Shown here in pieces: positions 33,715 through 43,187 of a stretch of DNA of 62,610 nucleotides. The stretch is from Chara braunii. Its lineage: Eukaryota > Streptophyta > Charophyceae > Charales > Characeae. A program made the position numbers and the translations under genes. Below the pieces are notes generated by a model that saw nothing but the letters and a program-made list of their open reading frames with translations, did not search any database and was not told where the DNA came from. The DNA lies in the NCBI GenBank assembly GCA_003427395.1, contig BFEA01000852.1:45057-107666 (forward strand), given 5' to 3'. Every line of letters begins with the position of its first letter. Position 1 is the stretch's first letter.

Positions 33715-34846
33715 CCAATGCCAATGGTCATGGGACTGGAAAGCCATTATGTTGGAAACTTGGAATCCAGAATCGTGTGGTGACTTCACTCACAACATGT
33801 TCATTGTGGGAAGAAGAGCAGTACTTTGGGCTATCTGGCTAAGGAGATGTACCTTTGAAATGAAAGGGGCCAGGTTGGATGGCCCAGACACAATCAAACA
33901 GCAAACTCAAACTACAATCAGAACTAAATGGGAAAATACAAAGGAAAAAATTCAACACCTAAACACACATACTGAAATTCTAAAAATTACTTTGATTCAT
34001 AATATTGAATGGAATCCAGGTCAAGGTGCCAAATTCGTTCGGGCTGCAGGGACTTTTGCTCAATTGATTCAAAAACATGAGGCAACCGTCAGGTTGGGGA
34101 CAAAAAGGCTCACTGCGAAGATCCGGCGGCGATCGGAGAGCAGCCTTAGTAAGGAATTCTCTCGATGCTGGCTTGGCGGTCCTCAAGGGGGGAAATTGGG
34201 AACAGTCAAGTGGGAAGGGGCTGAGAAGAGGGACAACAGTGAAGTATGCAGAGACTACATTCTGACGTTTGGGGATTGGACAGTGGTGAATCCAGTTACA
34301 CCTCTGAGAGATTTGATAGACTTTCCAGACCCCTTTCCCCCATCTTCAAGTTCCATGATCCCAAGGTCTTGGTATGGTCATGAGTAATCTTCCATGTGAT
34401 GAATGTCTTTCACTTGCAAGCCCCCAATGAGGATTAGAGGTTTCAGAGCTAGTATAAGAGGTTAGATCTGGCGCCCTCACATGGGGTGAAGAGGCTGTGA
34501 TTACCTCCCCAGGGGGGAGACTGATTCCCTGAGCATCATTCATGATCTTTCCAATGCTGGGTCCTCTGTGGGTTAGGCTGGGGAGGATATGCTTAATCGA
34601 CCATATAGGCGGGCAGTTAATCCCCTCGAGTGAGGGCAATCAATGCTGCCTATCATCCACCAACTTTCACCTGGCTCCATTCCGTGGTTTTCCTGTAAGT
34701 GGGACACTGGAACCGGTTTCCAGCAGGTGCAGCTCCCCACCAAAAGATTGAAGTTGTCTAATTGGGAGGCCTATTATTGGAGGATGCTCCTATGGACCCC
34801 AATAATAGGTCTCCAGCAGATGTTTTTTTTTTTGAAAAAAAAAAAA
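33715..34846 (+). mobile_element. LINE-D: 5'-truncated LINE (plus strand)
   Basis: The copy starts within the zf-RVT-to-C-terminal linker (TGGGACTGGAAAGCC encodes WDWKA) immediately after the A tail of the previous LINE end. It then carries the C-terminal ORF and a 3' segment at 34695-34750 whose stem is CTGGAA/TTCCAG (34707-34712 with 34718-34723). A 13-base A run at about 34830-34845 may be its tail. Confidence 0.75.
33749..34387 (+). pseudogene. LINE-D C-terminal ORF with DPFPP domain
   Basis: The cleanest example of the domain: 212 open codons. In order: FIVGRRAVLWAIWLRRC, a long helix KWENTKEKIQHL, a C-W-L-G-G-P-Q-G-G-K-L-G-T-V-K-W-E-G segment, CRDYILTFGDWTVVNPVTPL, DFPDPFPPSSSSMIP and SWYG before the stop. 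LINE-F shares nearly every block. The domain lies after zf-RVT and I know no named family for it. Confidence 0.75.
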
Positions 34847-35027
34847 AGGAGGAGGGGAGGGAAGTCTGTGCATGGAAAGGGACCAGGCTCAACTCCTGAT
34901 TGACAAAAGAAAGAGAAGAAAAAAAAACCGAGAGCTGGTCATTGACCCGAGAGCCCTTCTGTTGGAGATTTTTAGGAGGGGGATGAACAGAAGAATAGAA
35001 GAGCGGCCACCTGCTGGGTCCCTTGGC

Positions 35028-35300
35028 TTATGCAGGCAGCAGAATTTCTGTTAAGGAGAGTGGGTGGGGGGGGAAGGGGTCTGCGAAGTCCTGAGCTGCC
35101 CTTAATGCTTCACCCGGGTCTACATTGGTCCAATCATGGAAGACCAGCCGGTAATCCCTTTCTATCTCTAACCCGGGTTCCTCCTGTGGCCCCTTCTCCG
35201 ATAGACCACTCCTAGACCACTTTACCTCGGCCACCCATCCCTCCCTTTCCTTGCCCAGCCATTTCTTGCCAAAGTCAAGAAATGACTTTGTTTATGTCCC
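35028..35300 (-). pseudogene. LINE-C C-terminal DPFPP domain
   Basis: The minus-strand frame has EIERDYRLVFHDWTNVDPGE, ALRAAQDFADPFPP and a short tail. It is separated by a frame change from the zf-RVT ORF. Confidence 0.7.
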
Positions 35301-35439
35301 CGCAGTTGTGCATTTGGTCAAGCTTGTCTTTAACAGCCTTCCATTGGGACGCAATTTCGTGTTGGAATAATGTCCTGATCTGCTCCATAACTTCTCCGTC
35401 TTCAACCCGCGCTCCTTCTATCTCGAGGATACATCTCTT

Positions 35440-36246
35440 TCACCATATGGTCCATAGGACGCTCCTTCTTCCCAGGTTGAACATATTCTCCTCAAAGATA
35501 TTCTCCCGAATTTGCGGGTAGTATCCCAGGAGTATAGCCCTCCAATCCCATGGCCATTTCGCACCGGAAACAATATGCCGCCAGATCCTATCCCAGGTTC
35601 TCCACAGAAGTACTGACGCAGGGCACTGCAGAAAGATGTGTTCAATAGTTTCAGCCCGCCTCCTCCCAGGGTAGCTCTGGAGGCATTTACAACACCATGG
35701 CAGCGCCTTCCCCTGTTGTTCTAGCCGGGTGTGGTCTATCAGCCAGTCGTTAGTAGGTAAACATCTGTGTTCTATTTGCCATTGGAGGGCAGAGATTTTA
35801 GCAGGTCTGTACCTATACTGTGCAAACCATCGAATAGGTTTGAGCAGGCTGCGATCAATATTGAGATGGCGGTACCATCTGTCTTCCACACGCTCTCGCA
35901 GCCCCCTCTTGGGTCTTAGCATACGGTAGGCTGATTTAGATTTTAGGTTATATAGTGACAATGTGACAGCCCCCCCTTTTCCAGGCCTAGTACCTTGGGT
36001 CCATTTCCATTCATTGGGGTCCAGGGGGAGGTCCTCGATCGGGGTCATTGGGTGATGCACTTTTTGGTGGCCTCCTTCCTCAATGATCCTGATGCGATAA
36101 ACCCCTTTTCTCTCCTTCCATACGAAGGGTTTTTTGTTCCATTGTAACCCGTCATCCTTTTGAATGGAAAATATTTCTATTAATACGTGAGAAGGATCAG
36201 TCAGGTGCACCCGCCCCACTTCCATGTTACGGTCGGGCAGCCCCAC
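35440..36246 (-). pseudogene. LINE-C zf-RVT zinc-binding domain
   Basis: A 268-codon open frame. The N-terminal half has DPNEWKWTQGTRPGKGG and YNLKSKSAYRMLRPKRG. Then come ALQWQIEHRCLPTNDWLIDH, the zinc site WCCKCLQSYPGRRRAETIEH with IFLQCP, LLWRTWDRIWRHIV and WPWDWRAILLGYYP. It ends LGRRSVLWTIW at an in-frame stop. Both cysteine pairs and the histidine are intact, so it is a good reference for the damaged LINE-A and LINE-F copies. Confidence 0.85.
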
Positions 36247-37135
36247 CCAACCTCCCTCCTTTACGCGGGGGCCTTTTTTGAGGGTGGTGTACCAGTGGAG
36301 GGGAAATCTATCAATGAGTTCGTTTAGTGCCTTCTCAGTGAGATGGCAGTACCGTAGTCAGGCTCGCATCTGTCCCGTGTTCTTCCAACTCGTCTCCTGG
36401 TCCCGTAAGTCCCCAACTCTCCGTACATCGTGTTTCACCCAATCCTTCCACGGCGTGTCTGAGCTGCACGTACCCGCCCTTCGGGGTCTGCTATCAGTCG
36501 CCAGAGAGGGGTTGCCTGAATATTTCTTCCCACCTTTTTGGCTCTGGACGGTCGGGGGGGGGGAGTCTCCTCCAGGAACGTAAAAGGCGCACCCAGTGTT
36601 TGTCGGTAGGGTCCCCGTTTCTATACTTCCTAGGCACCCTCCAGTACCTGTCCTCTAACCATACCCGGGGGTCAATCTCCGGTGGGGTTTCCGGGGTCAG
36701 GTCTGCGAGTTGGGTCAGGGCTAAGGGTACCCATGGGGATGAAGGTGAGAAAATAATGTGTTGGATCTAGCGGATTGTAAGGGCGTGGAATTGCGTGGTC
36801 GGGTCTACGATTCCTAGTCCTCCTCTATTCTTGGGTTGGATCACCGAGTCTCATGCAACTCGGCTTATAGCGTGGGAAGTGTTGTTGTCGCCTCTCCAAA
36901 GGAAGGCCGCCAGTTGTTGTTTTAGTGTTTGGAGACCCCAATTACTCATAGGCCATAAGATGGCCTTGTACTAGAGTGTGGCCAGAATTACATTATTGAT
37001 GACCAATGCTCTCCCGAAAATCGATGTGTGTTTATTATTTCATTTTTCAAACTTGGCTTTCGCCGGTCCAGCCAACCATTCATCATTAGTTGTCGGCTTT
37101 CCTCTGGCAGTCATTAGTGCCCCCAGAACTCTCAG
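36247..37135 (-). pseudogene. LINE-C RT-connection remnant
   Basis: Translated on the minus strand, this contains a WLEDRYWRVPR-like block, LLRSWRRLPPPDRPEPK and an IFRQPLSG block, aligned with LINE-A 4723-4992. Nearer 37000 lies a thumb-like segment. Stops and frame changes prevent a long ORF. Confidence 0.6.
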
Positions 37136-37174
37136 NGGACCCAGTTTGCAGTAAAAAATTATACGTGAATGGGT

Positions 37175-37210
37175 GGTTCCAGCTGGTCCATCTTCCCACC
37201 AATAGACTGA
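37175..37210 (+). mobile_element. possible LINE 3'-terminal remnant
   Basis: GGTTCCAGCTGGTCCATCTT followed by CCCACCAATAGACTGAAATG matches the end of the conserved LINE 3' segment. No A tail is seen. Confidence 0.45.
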
Positions 37211-37464
37211 AATGAACATCAGTCATGCATTCAAACACACATGCTCAAATACACATAGAAGCAGCATACACAAACCATACTACTCAAGACAAGAACGAAG
37301 AAGAACCGAGTGCAGGTATAGTTCGAAAGATACATCAGTAAGCACAGCGATGTCAGGCAAAAGGACCGAATACCGTGTTTCTGCAGGTCGCCTGTCCGGC
37401 TTCATCAGGGGTCTCGCTACCTAGCGCAATAGACTGGAATCATCAACATAGGGAGAGGAACTAA

Positions 37465-38017
37465 GGCCTGGACCCCACAGGAAAAAATCATGGAAAAACC
37501 ACCCTGGAGAAACTCTTCCCGGACTCCGTTGGACAAAGCAGGGTCTCCGGAAAGCCAATTTCTCGAGGTCTGAACGGTTTTCCGGGGCCCCACCGCCTGG
37601 AAAACCCTTGCAGGACAATTGGCATTTCGCGTTTTTACACGAGTTTCCAGTTGGAAAAGTGGCACGGGAGGACTTTCCGCCGAAATTGTGTGCCATTTCC
37701 AGAGGGTAGGGTGGGGGGGCATGTCCTTCCTTGGAAACTTGTCGCCAGTGCCACTGGTCCATCCATGGTCTGGGCCGAGACGTCCCGTGCCTCATTGGCG
37801 AAGGGGATGAACATTTGAGAGAGGTGCGCTGCCCTTGAAACACAGACATCCGCGGCCTCTCCTGGTCCCTCACAACTTTTCCAGCCCGGAAAAACTGCTT
37901 TTCCAGCCTCGGCCGTGGGGTCCTCACTTTTTCAGGAAAGAAAAATCTTCCAGAGGTCCTGCCTTGGACTTCAGAGAGTGAACAGTTTTCCAACACTTTT
38001 CCTGTGGGGTCCAGGCC
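37465..38017. mobile_element. MITE with 21-bp TIRs and TAA target duplication
   Basis: The left end GGCCTGGACCCCACAGGAAA is the perfect inverse of the right end for 21 bp. The sequence TAA flanks both sides (37462-37464 and 38018-38020). A 3-bp TWA duplication and GG-C-rich ends are typical of PIF/Harbinger elements, so this is probably a 553-bp Harbinger-type MITE. It has no transposase ORF. The interior is GGAAAAG/CTTTTCC-rich on both arms. Confidence 0.85.
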
Positions 38018-38399
38018 TAATGCATGATGCTTCTAGTACTGCCAGTCGTTCACACGCCCTCAAGGGATTTTTCTGAGGGAAAAAAATGGTACTTGGTTGT
38101 GTGACAGGCATCCGGCTTTCGTTTGGGGCCTCACCACACTACTCGGGAAACGAAAAGAATTGTGAGTGCATCTTCCGACAGAAGCTGTCGAAACACATCC
38201 TCTTCCTATTCGTTGTAGGGGATATGTGCTGCCAACATCCATCTGTGGAATGATGCACTGGCATTTTGTTCTTTCTGTGAGTAGCGTGGAAGGCGAGCCC
38301 CTTTCTATTAGGGCCTATCCTCAGCAGCCAGCTGTTCTTTCTTTCTTTTTTTTAGCATCCAACAGTTCTCTCATGCTGGCATTGGTGGTAAACAGTACA

Positions 38400-38600
38400 A
38401 GACAGACACATGGTCATTTTGGAACCCCTTCCTCCCTCCCTCCCTCCCTCCCTCCCTCCCTCCCCCCTCCCTCCCATCCATCCGCCCGTCCATCCATCTG
38501 TCCCTGCATCCCTCCCTCCATTCATCCCTCCCTCCCTCCCTCCATCCCTCCCTCAATCCCTCCCTTCCTCCATACCCACCTCACTTCTCCACTAGTTTTC
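38400..38600. repeat. (CCCT)n/(CCAT)n microsatellite
   Basis: Runs of TCCC and CCAT tetranucleotides. The overlapping proline/serine open frames are compositional. Confidence 0.95.
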
Positions 38601-38787
38601 CTACATCAACTTCCTGCTGCAAATGAAATGAATACTACCTATTGAGGAGAGCAGTGCTTTGTCACTTTCTTTTTTGTCTTCCTTTTCTTTTTTGTGCTTT
38701 GTCACTTTGAGTAGCTGTACTTCTTTTTCTCACACACATCAAACGAGTAAAACAACGTACACACAACACAATGATGTAAAGGGCCTC

Positions 38788-39015
38788 GCAACTACCCACC
38801 AAATGTTTCAAGTGAGAATGAAGCTTCTGCTAGAACACGGGCAGATAAACAGCCATATTTTGTGTCTTTTGTGCATGTCATGAGTAATGGAGAGAGTCCG
38901 TCGCTCCACTACTCGACACATGCAGGAAAGACAAAACATATGGCGGTGTATCTTACCATGTTCTAGTGGAAGATAGATTCTCATTTTGCACATTTGGTGA
39001 GTAGCGGAGAGAGGT
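38788..39015. repeat. two inverted copies of a ~112-bp foldback repeat
   Basis: 38788-38895 and 38903-39015 are similar in opposite orientation. Each has ends resembling CTCCACTACTC and GAGTAGTGGAG, an internal GCACATTTGGTGAGTAG-like segment and CATGTTCTAG. Two further copies lie at 39523-39632 and 40135-40245. Confidence 0.7.
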
Positions 39016-39059
39016 CCTCTACTGTAGCGGAGAACACAATTATGTGCCAAAACACATTT

Positions 39060-39215
39060 TTATCTCAATACATTCAAATGTTGGTGTTTGGCGAGTGGTC
39101 CAACGGCCCCCTTTTTTGAGTGTATCTGGGCGTGGCCCTTGGTCTGGATACATTCAAAATGTTGGCATTTGGGGAGTGGTGCGGGGGAGCCCCTTTGCCG
39201 TATCCAGCAGAAGGG
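39060..39215. repeat. dispersed GATACATTCAAATGTTGG repeat
   Basis: Two segments here (at about 39068 and 39148) share ATACATTCAAA-TGTTGG and TTTGG-GAGTGG. Related, more diverged segments lie at 40348-40640. Probably another small non-autonomous repeat. Confidence 0.5.
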
Positions 39216-39403
39216 TTTGAATGCTCGAGCTGTAGGCTGACCTCTTTTTTGGTTTTTGGAGACTGACATTTACATTTTTGTGGGCAGGTACTAGCCTTTT
39301 TTTTTTGGGGTGTGTGTGTGCGGGGTGGGGGTGGGGGTGCGGGGGTGGGGGAGAGGAGAGACTAGTCTCTTTCTTTCCCTTTCTTTTCGTCTTGGCTTAC
39401 TTA

Positions 39404-39916
39404 GGGGCTCGCCACACAGCCTTTCGAAACCGACAAAATCGGAAGTTCATTTTCGCCACACAGCCTTTCAAACCATGGGCTCCCGAAAACCGTTCGAAAG
39501 GTGTCAGGCCACTCAGGGCATCTCTCCACTACTCTGGACGTGCACAAAAGAAAAACCATGGCGGTGTATCTTTCCATGTTCTAGCGGAAGATTCACTCTC
39601 GTTTTGCACGTTTCGAGCGTAGTGGCGCAAGGCCCTCAGCCTCGAAAGGAGTTTCCAGATGGCATGGTCCTCCTGCCTGGCACGGCCTGTTTTCCAAAAG
39701 TCCCCTCAAGGTTTTGCGGAAAAGGGCGTCTTGAGGTCCATCTGTCAGGGTGGATACCCTGACGACAGCCAATTTTGGGAAAGTCGGTGCGGCAAAAGGT
39801 GGGCTTCCGAAAGTCTGTGTGACGAAGGCGGGTTTTATTTTGAACCCCCACCTTTCGAAGAGTTCCTGACAAATCTCGGAAAATCTCTGCCTTCGAAAGG
39901 CTGTGTGGCGAGCCCC
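39404..39916. mobile_element. MITE with 25-bp TIRs and TTA target duplication
   Basis: The left end GGGGCTCGCCACACAGCCTT and the five following bases are the perfect inverse of the right end. TTA flanks both sides (39401-39403 and 39917-39919). The element is 513 bp and again PIF/Harbinger-like by target duplication. One copy of the ~112-bp foldback repeat (39523-39632) is nested inside. No transposase. Confidence 0.85.
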
Positions 39917-40134
39917 TTATCTTCCTGTCATTTCCTATTTACCTATTATGGAACTGTTACTTTTGTTCTGTCTTTCCCTATTTCCCTATTATGGGTCTGA
40001 CTCGTGCTAAAAGAAAAGGAAAGAAAAAGAAAAAAAACTGACTCATGCTGACATTTCTTTCACACAAAAGACAAATGGGGTGGTACTGGAGGTTCGCACC
40101 CATGAGTTGGCAGAACATTTGACAAGGAAGCAAG

Positions 40135-40245
40135 AAAGGGCCTCCTGCTCTACTCTCCAAATGTGCAAAATGAGACTGAATACTCCGCTCGAACATGGAA
40201 AGATACATTGCCATCTTTTTTGTCTTTTGTGCATGTGGAGCGTAG
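40135..40245. repeat. ~112-bp foldback repeat, fourth copy
   Basis: Shares CTCTACTCTCCAAATGTGCA, AAATGAGACTGAAT, CGAACATGG-AAGATACA and TTTTGTGCATGTGGAG with the other copies. Confidence 0.65.
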
Positions 40246-40664
40246 GTCGTGCAGCCAGGCCCGAAGTTGCACACTGGCTGTTGCAAGCTGTTCTATAGTG
40301 ATGAAGAGCATGAGATGGTGAAGTACAAAGAAGGGGCCTCACTCGGCAACTCAATATTCTACACGTATCTGGACAAATTGTTGGTCGTATACGTTCCAAT
40401 TGGTCCTACATTTTGAATGCGCGACCCCTGTCTCCAGCTCATCTACAGTGATGAAGAACACAAGCCGGTGAAGTATGAACACTGGACGTCGCTTCCACCA
40501 CTGTACATTCGACACGTATCTGGACGACATACATTATAATCGGGCATTGCTTCCACTACTGAACATTTGACACGTATTGGGACTGGTGCGTGGACCAGAT
40601 ACATTCAGATAGATCCAACAATTTGAATGTGCAGGGCCATTAGCACTTCAAGATACACTTAGAT
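40246..40664. repeat. diverged dispersed repeats left of the U6 pseudogene
   Basis: Segments with ACACGTATCTGGAC and ATTTTGAATG-GC occur three times (about 40358, 40497, 40563). They appear related to 39060-39215. No gene. Confidence 0.5.
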
Positions 40665-40753
40665 GTTCTGTAGTGCGGACATCGGAACGATATAGAGAAG
40701 ATTAGCATGGTCCCTGCGCAGGGATGACAGGCATAAATCGAGAAAATGGTCCA
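40665..40753 (+). pseudogene. U6: U6 snRNA pseudogene fused to a LINE
   Basis: U6 is the spliceosomal RNA that pairs with U4, U2 and the 5' splice site. This sequence has GGAACGATATAGAGAAGATT, then AGCATGG-CCCTGCGCA-GGATGACA and CATAAATCGAGAAAATGG with GTCCA at the end. The essential ACAGAG box reads ATAGAG, about ten bases are missing between GGACATC and GGAACGA, and the 5' hairpin is degraded. LINE coding sequence starts within a few bases of the U6 3' end. Both features mark a retroposed pseudogene. Confidence 0.92.
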
Positions 40754-40767
40754 TAAGAATCTACCCA

Positions 40768-41594
40768 TTGGGTCATAACTGGGTCCTTTCAGGAGGCCAA
40801 CGGATTTTTCCCTTCCAGTACTCCTCCAGGTGGGGCAGACAAATCATTGCCGAGGCTGCAGACCTACCCGCTGACGCAGCCATGAAACTCAACAGGTTGT
40901 CGCAGACACAGCCTCCTCTGGAACCTCGCAGCATGCTCCTTCTGTGGGATCAGCTGAAGATCCTGCCCTCACAAAAGTTGGCCACGCTGTCGTGGCTCCT
41001 TTCTCACACCGCAATTCCCTGTCCGGTTTGGCTTTTTGAGAAAGGAATGGATGTCCACACCATGCTGAGGAGTCATTGGAACATCTCTTCTGGTCTTGTC
41101 CAGCCTCCAGTAGACTGTGGACATGGTGGGGCAATCACTGGGTATCCTTCGTTGGTGATCTGCTATCATGGGATGAACAGTGGGCACCGCACGACAAGAT
41201 CCCTCCCTCCTGGTTCGAGCAAATGGGCAGGGGATATGCGGCCCAAGCGATCCGTTCGATTCTCCTTTGGATTATATGGGAGGATAGCAACAACATCCTG
41301 TTCATGCAGGAATGGACCGCCGATGCTGCTATCACCTCCAAGACCAAAGCCTGGATCAGAACAATGATCAGAGTTGATTGGATCAGGAAGGCCAAGCAAG
41401 GCAAGACACCACAGGGCAGACATTGGTCTTTGGTCATATGGGCCCGCGACAACAAACTGGCAGCTAGGAAGGCCAAGCAAGGCAAGACACCATGGGGCAT
41501 ATATTGGTCTTTGGTCATATGGGCCGGCAACAACAAACTGGCGGCTGTGACGCACTCCGGTCAACTGGTCATCACGCCCATGCTTAACCTTTAG
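40768..41594 (+). pseudogene. LINE-E zf-RVT ORF, frameshifted
   Basis: Frame 1 (40768-41020) has WVLSGGQRIFPFQYSS, PLEPRSMLLLWDQLKILPSQ and LATLSWLLSHTAIP, the entry into zf-RVT. After a frame change at about 41020, frame 2 (41076-41594) has MEHLFWSCPASSRLWTWW, the His/Cys part of the zinc site, then IRSILLWIIWEDSNNILF. It ends with a 27-residue unit (RKAKQGKTP...WSLVIWARDNKLAA) repeated in tandem. Confidence 0.78.
41385..41547 (+). repeat. in-frame ~81-bp tandem duplication in LINE-E
   Basis: AGGAAGGCCAAGCAAGGCAA through GACAACAAACTGGCAGCT is followed at once by a second copy. It keeps the reading frame, so the encoded segment is duplicated. Confidence 0.85.
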
Positions 41595-41714
41595 ACTTCC
41601 CTCATATACCCGAGCCACAATATACCCGAATCAGCTTCTATTTTCCCCTTACAAAAGTATAGTAACTGTTACCCTTACCTTCCCTCATTCCCTTCACTCT
41701 TCATCTCACCCTAG

Positions 41715-42418
41715 CCTTTTTTTCTTTTTGCTTTTTCTTTTCACTGCATCTATTGGTGGGGAGCTGCACCTGCTGGGAAACAGGTCCAGCATCCCATTAC
41801 AATATAACAGTCATGATGAGTGGGGCCTCTTTACCTATCCATTTGGCGCCAAATCTTACCCTCTAAAGTAACCCTTGTGTGATTGTGATACATCTCTAGA
41901 TCTGAGTGACAGATTAGCCTCTATGTTGAACCATACCATGAAATAGGAACCATTGACTGATGACTAGGGGGAAAGGGGTCAGGGAAATCAGAAGCAGGCC
42001 TTAGAGGAATCGTAGGGCTCACTGCACTCCAGTCTTTGAAATGGATCTTGTAGTTCTTGTTGAGAACATCTTCATCATTTGCACCCTCCCAGACAACCTT
42101 CCCCAGCGTCCCTCCCTGTTCCCCCCCCAGCCAGCCTCTGTTGAAATTATTACTGTGTTCAAGAATTTCTTTTTTCCTTGAAAGATGCTGAATTTTTTCT
42201 TTGGTGTGTTCCCATTGAAATCTAATGTCTGTTTGGATTTGTTCCTTGATACTTTCTTTAAATTCCTGTCCATCTAGTCTGACTTTCTCCCATTCATGTG
42301 TACATCTTCTTCTCCAAAGAGCCCAAAGTATTGCTCTTCTGCTGATGATAAACAGATTTTGTGTGAATCCATCGTAGGGATCAACCACCCATGCATCCAG
42401 CTACAACGGTTTCCACCC
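41715..42418 (-). mobile_element. LINE-F, 3' part (left of LTR-1)
   Basis: The minus-strand LINE whose 3' segment (41748-41805) has the stem GCTGG/CCAGC (41772-41776 with 41786-41790) and a T-rich tail stretch at 41719-41745. It is interrupted exactly at the LTR-1 target duplication and resumes at 60799. See the finding on the restored alignment. Confidence 0.9.
41921..42388 (-). pseudogene. LINE-F C-terminal ORF with DPFPP domain
   Basis: 155 open codons: DGFTQNLFIISRRAILWALW, FQWEHTKEKIQHLSRKKEIL, FNRGWLGGEQGGTLGKVVWE, then YKIHFKDWSAVSPTIPLRPA, DFPDPFPPSHQSM and SWYG. It is co-linear with LINE-D throughout and is the C terminus of ORF2. Confidence 0.78.
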
Positions 42419-42725
42419 TGTAGCGGACCTCTGGTTGGCCTGTGAGACCAGCCCCTTGGCCTGTTCTCACAGGCCTGTGTTGTATATAGGGCAGTCCAGT
42501 CCAGGCCGGTACCTCTGTTGGTACCAGCCAGTCCAGTCCAGTCCCGTCAGTCCGCTGGGGTATACCTCAGCTGTTGTCTGTTTTCCGATTCATTCTGCAT
42601 TCGCAAAGTTTGCAGTACGTGCGTTGGAGTTTGGCGTGGGAGCTCCGTTGTGCCATCTCGCTCCCCTTCTTCCTCCATCTCCTCTCTGTCCCAGGCGGAG
42701 CACCACACCTGGTGGGTCCGCCACA
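42419..42725 (+). repeat. LTR-1 5' LTR
   Basis: Starts TGTAGCGGACCTCTGG and ends GGTGGGTCCGCCACA. It contains TATATAG at about 42483-42489, a TATA-box candidate. About 28 of 307 positions differ from the 3' LTR, mostly transitions. Confidence 0.95.
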
Positions 42726-42726
42726 T

Positions 42727-42738
42727 TGGTATCAGAGC
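42727..42738 (+). promoter_or_regulatory. LTR-1 primer-binding site
   Basis: TGGTATCAGAGC begins one base after the 5' LTR. It is identical to the LTR-2 site and complementary to initiator tRNA-Met. Confidence 0.95.
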
Positions 42739-43187
42739 GGGAACGTTCCTCGCTCCCCCCCCCCCCACCGCACAGTAGGGAAAACAGCAAAACCCGACAG
42801 TGTTTTTTTCGCTGTTTTTCGGGCGGTTTTCAGCGAGAACCAGGGGGAAAAAAAAGGTGCAGCAGAGAGTGACACGTGGCGAAAAAGGGAGTGTCGTCAC
42901 GACGCGTGCGCGCAAGCGCCAACACGAATGCCGCCGCACACGCACGCACCACACGCCCACGCTGTCCCGCCCCCGGATTTATATCATCAAGATCCAGGAT
43001 CTTGCTGCCGCTAGGGTTTGAACCCAAGCAGCTGCTGGCCTTGTGCGTGCGTGGCTGCTCCCGTAACACACTCACCATACTATATGTGTGGCTGTGTAGT
43101 GTGGCATGTTGCTGCTGAAGAGGTGTGTGCCAGCTATTTACGCCGCCCCCTCCCCCCCGCCGGCAAGCAGCGACCAGCAGGGCAGCN
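42739..43187 (+). other. LTR-1 leader, first part
   Basis: C-rich and TG-rich, no reliable ORF. A CAAGATCC-A-GGATCTTG palindrome lies at 42988-43004. It ends at the single ambiguous base 43187, where a chimeric read was joined. Confidence 0.7.

Larger units (their letters stand above)
34850..37135 (-). mobile_element. LINE-C: truncated LINE (minus strand)
   Basis: On the minus strand it holds an RT-to-zf-RVT connection, zf-RVT and C-terminal domain. The 5' end stops at about 37135 beside an ambiguous base, before RT. It is most similar to LINE-A in the zf-RVT region. The 3' end near 34817-34850 is obscured by adjacent T and A runs from LINE-D. Confidence 0.75.
40754..41600 (+). mobile_element. 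LINE-E: 5'-truncated LINE joined to U6
   Basis: Begins directly after the U6 pseudogene. It covers the end of the RT-zf-RVT connection and zf-RVT, followed by a basic tail. It belongs to a different LINE group from A, C, D and F: it lacks the DPFPP domain and the shared 3' segment. No poly(A) is evident; the right end is uncertain. Confidence 0.75.
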
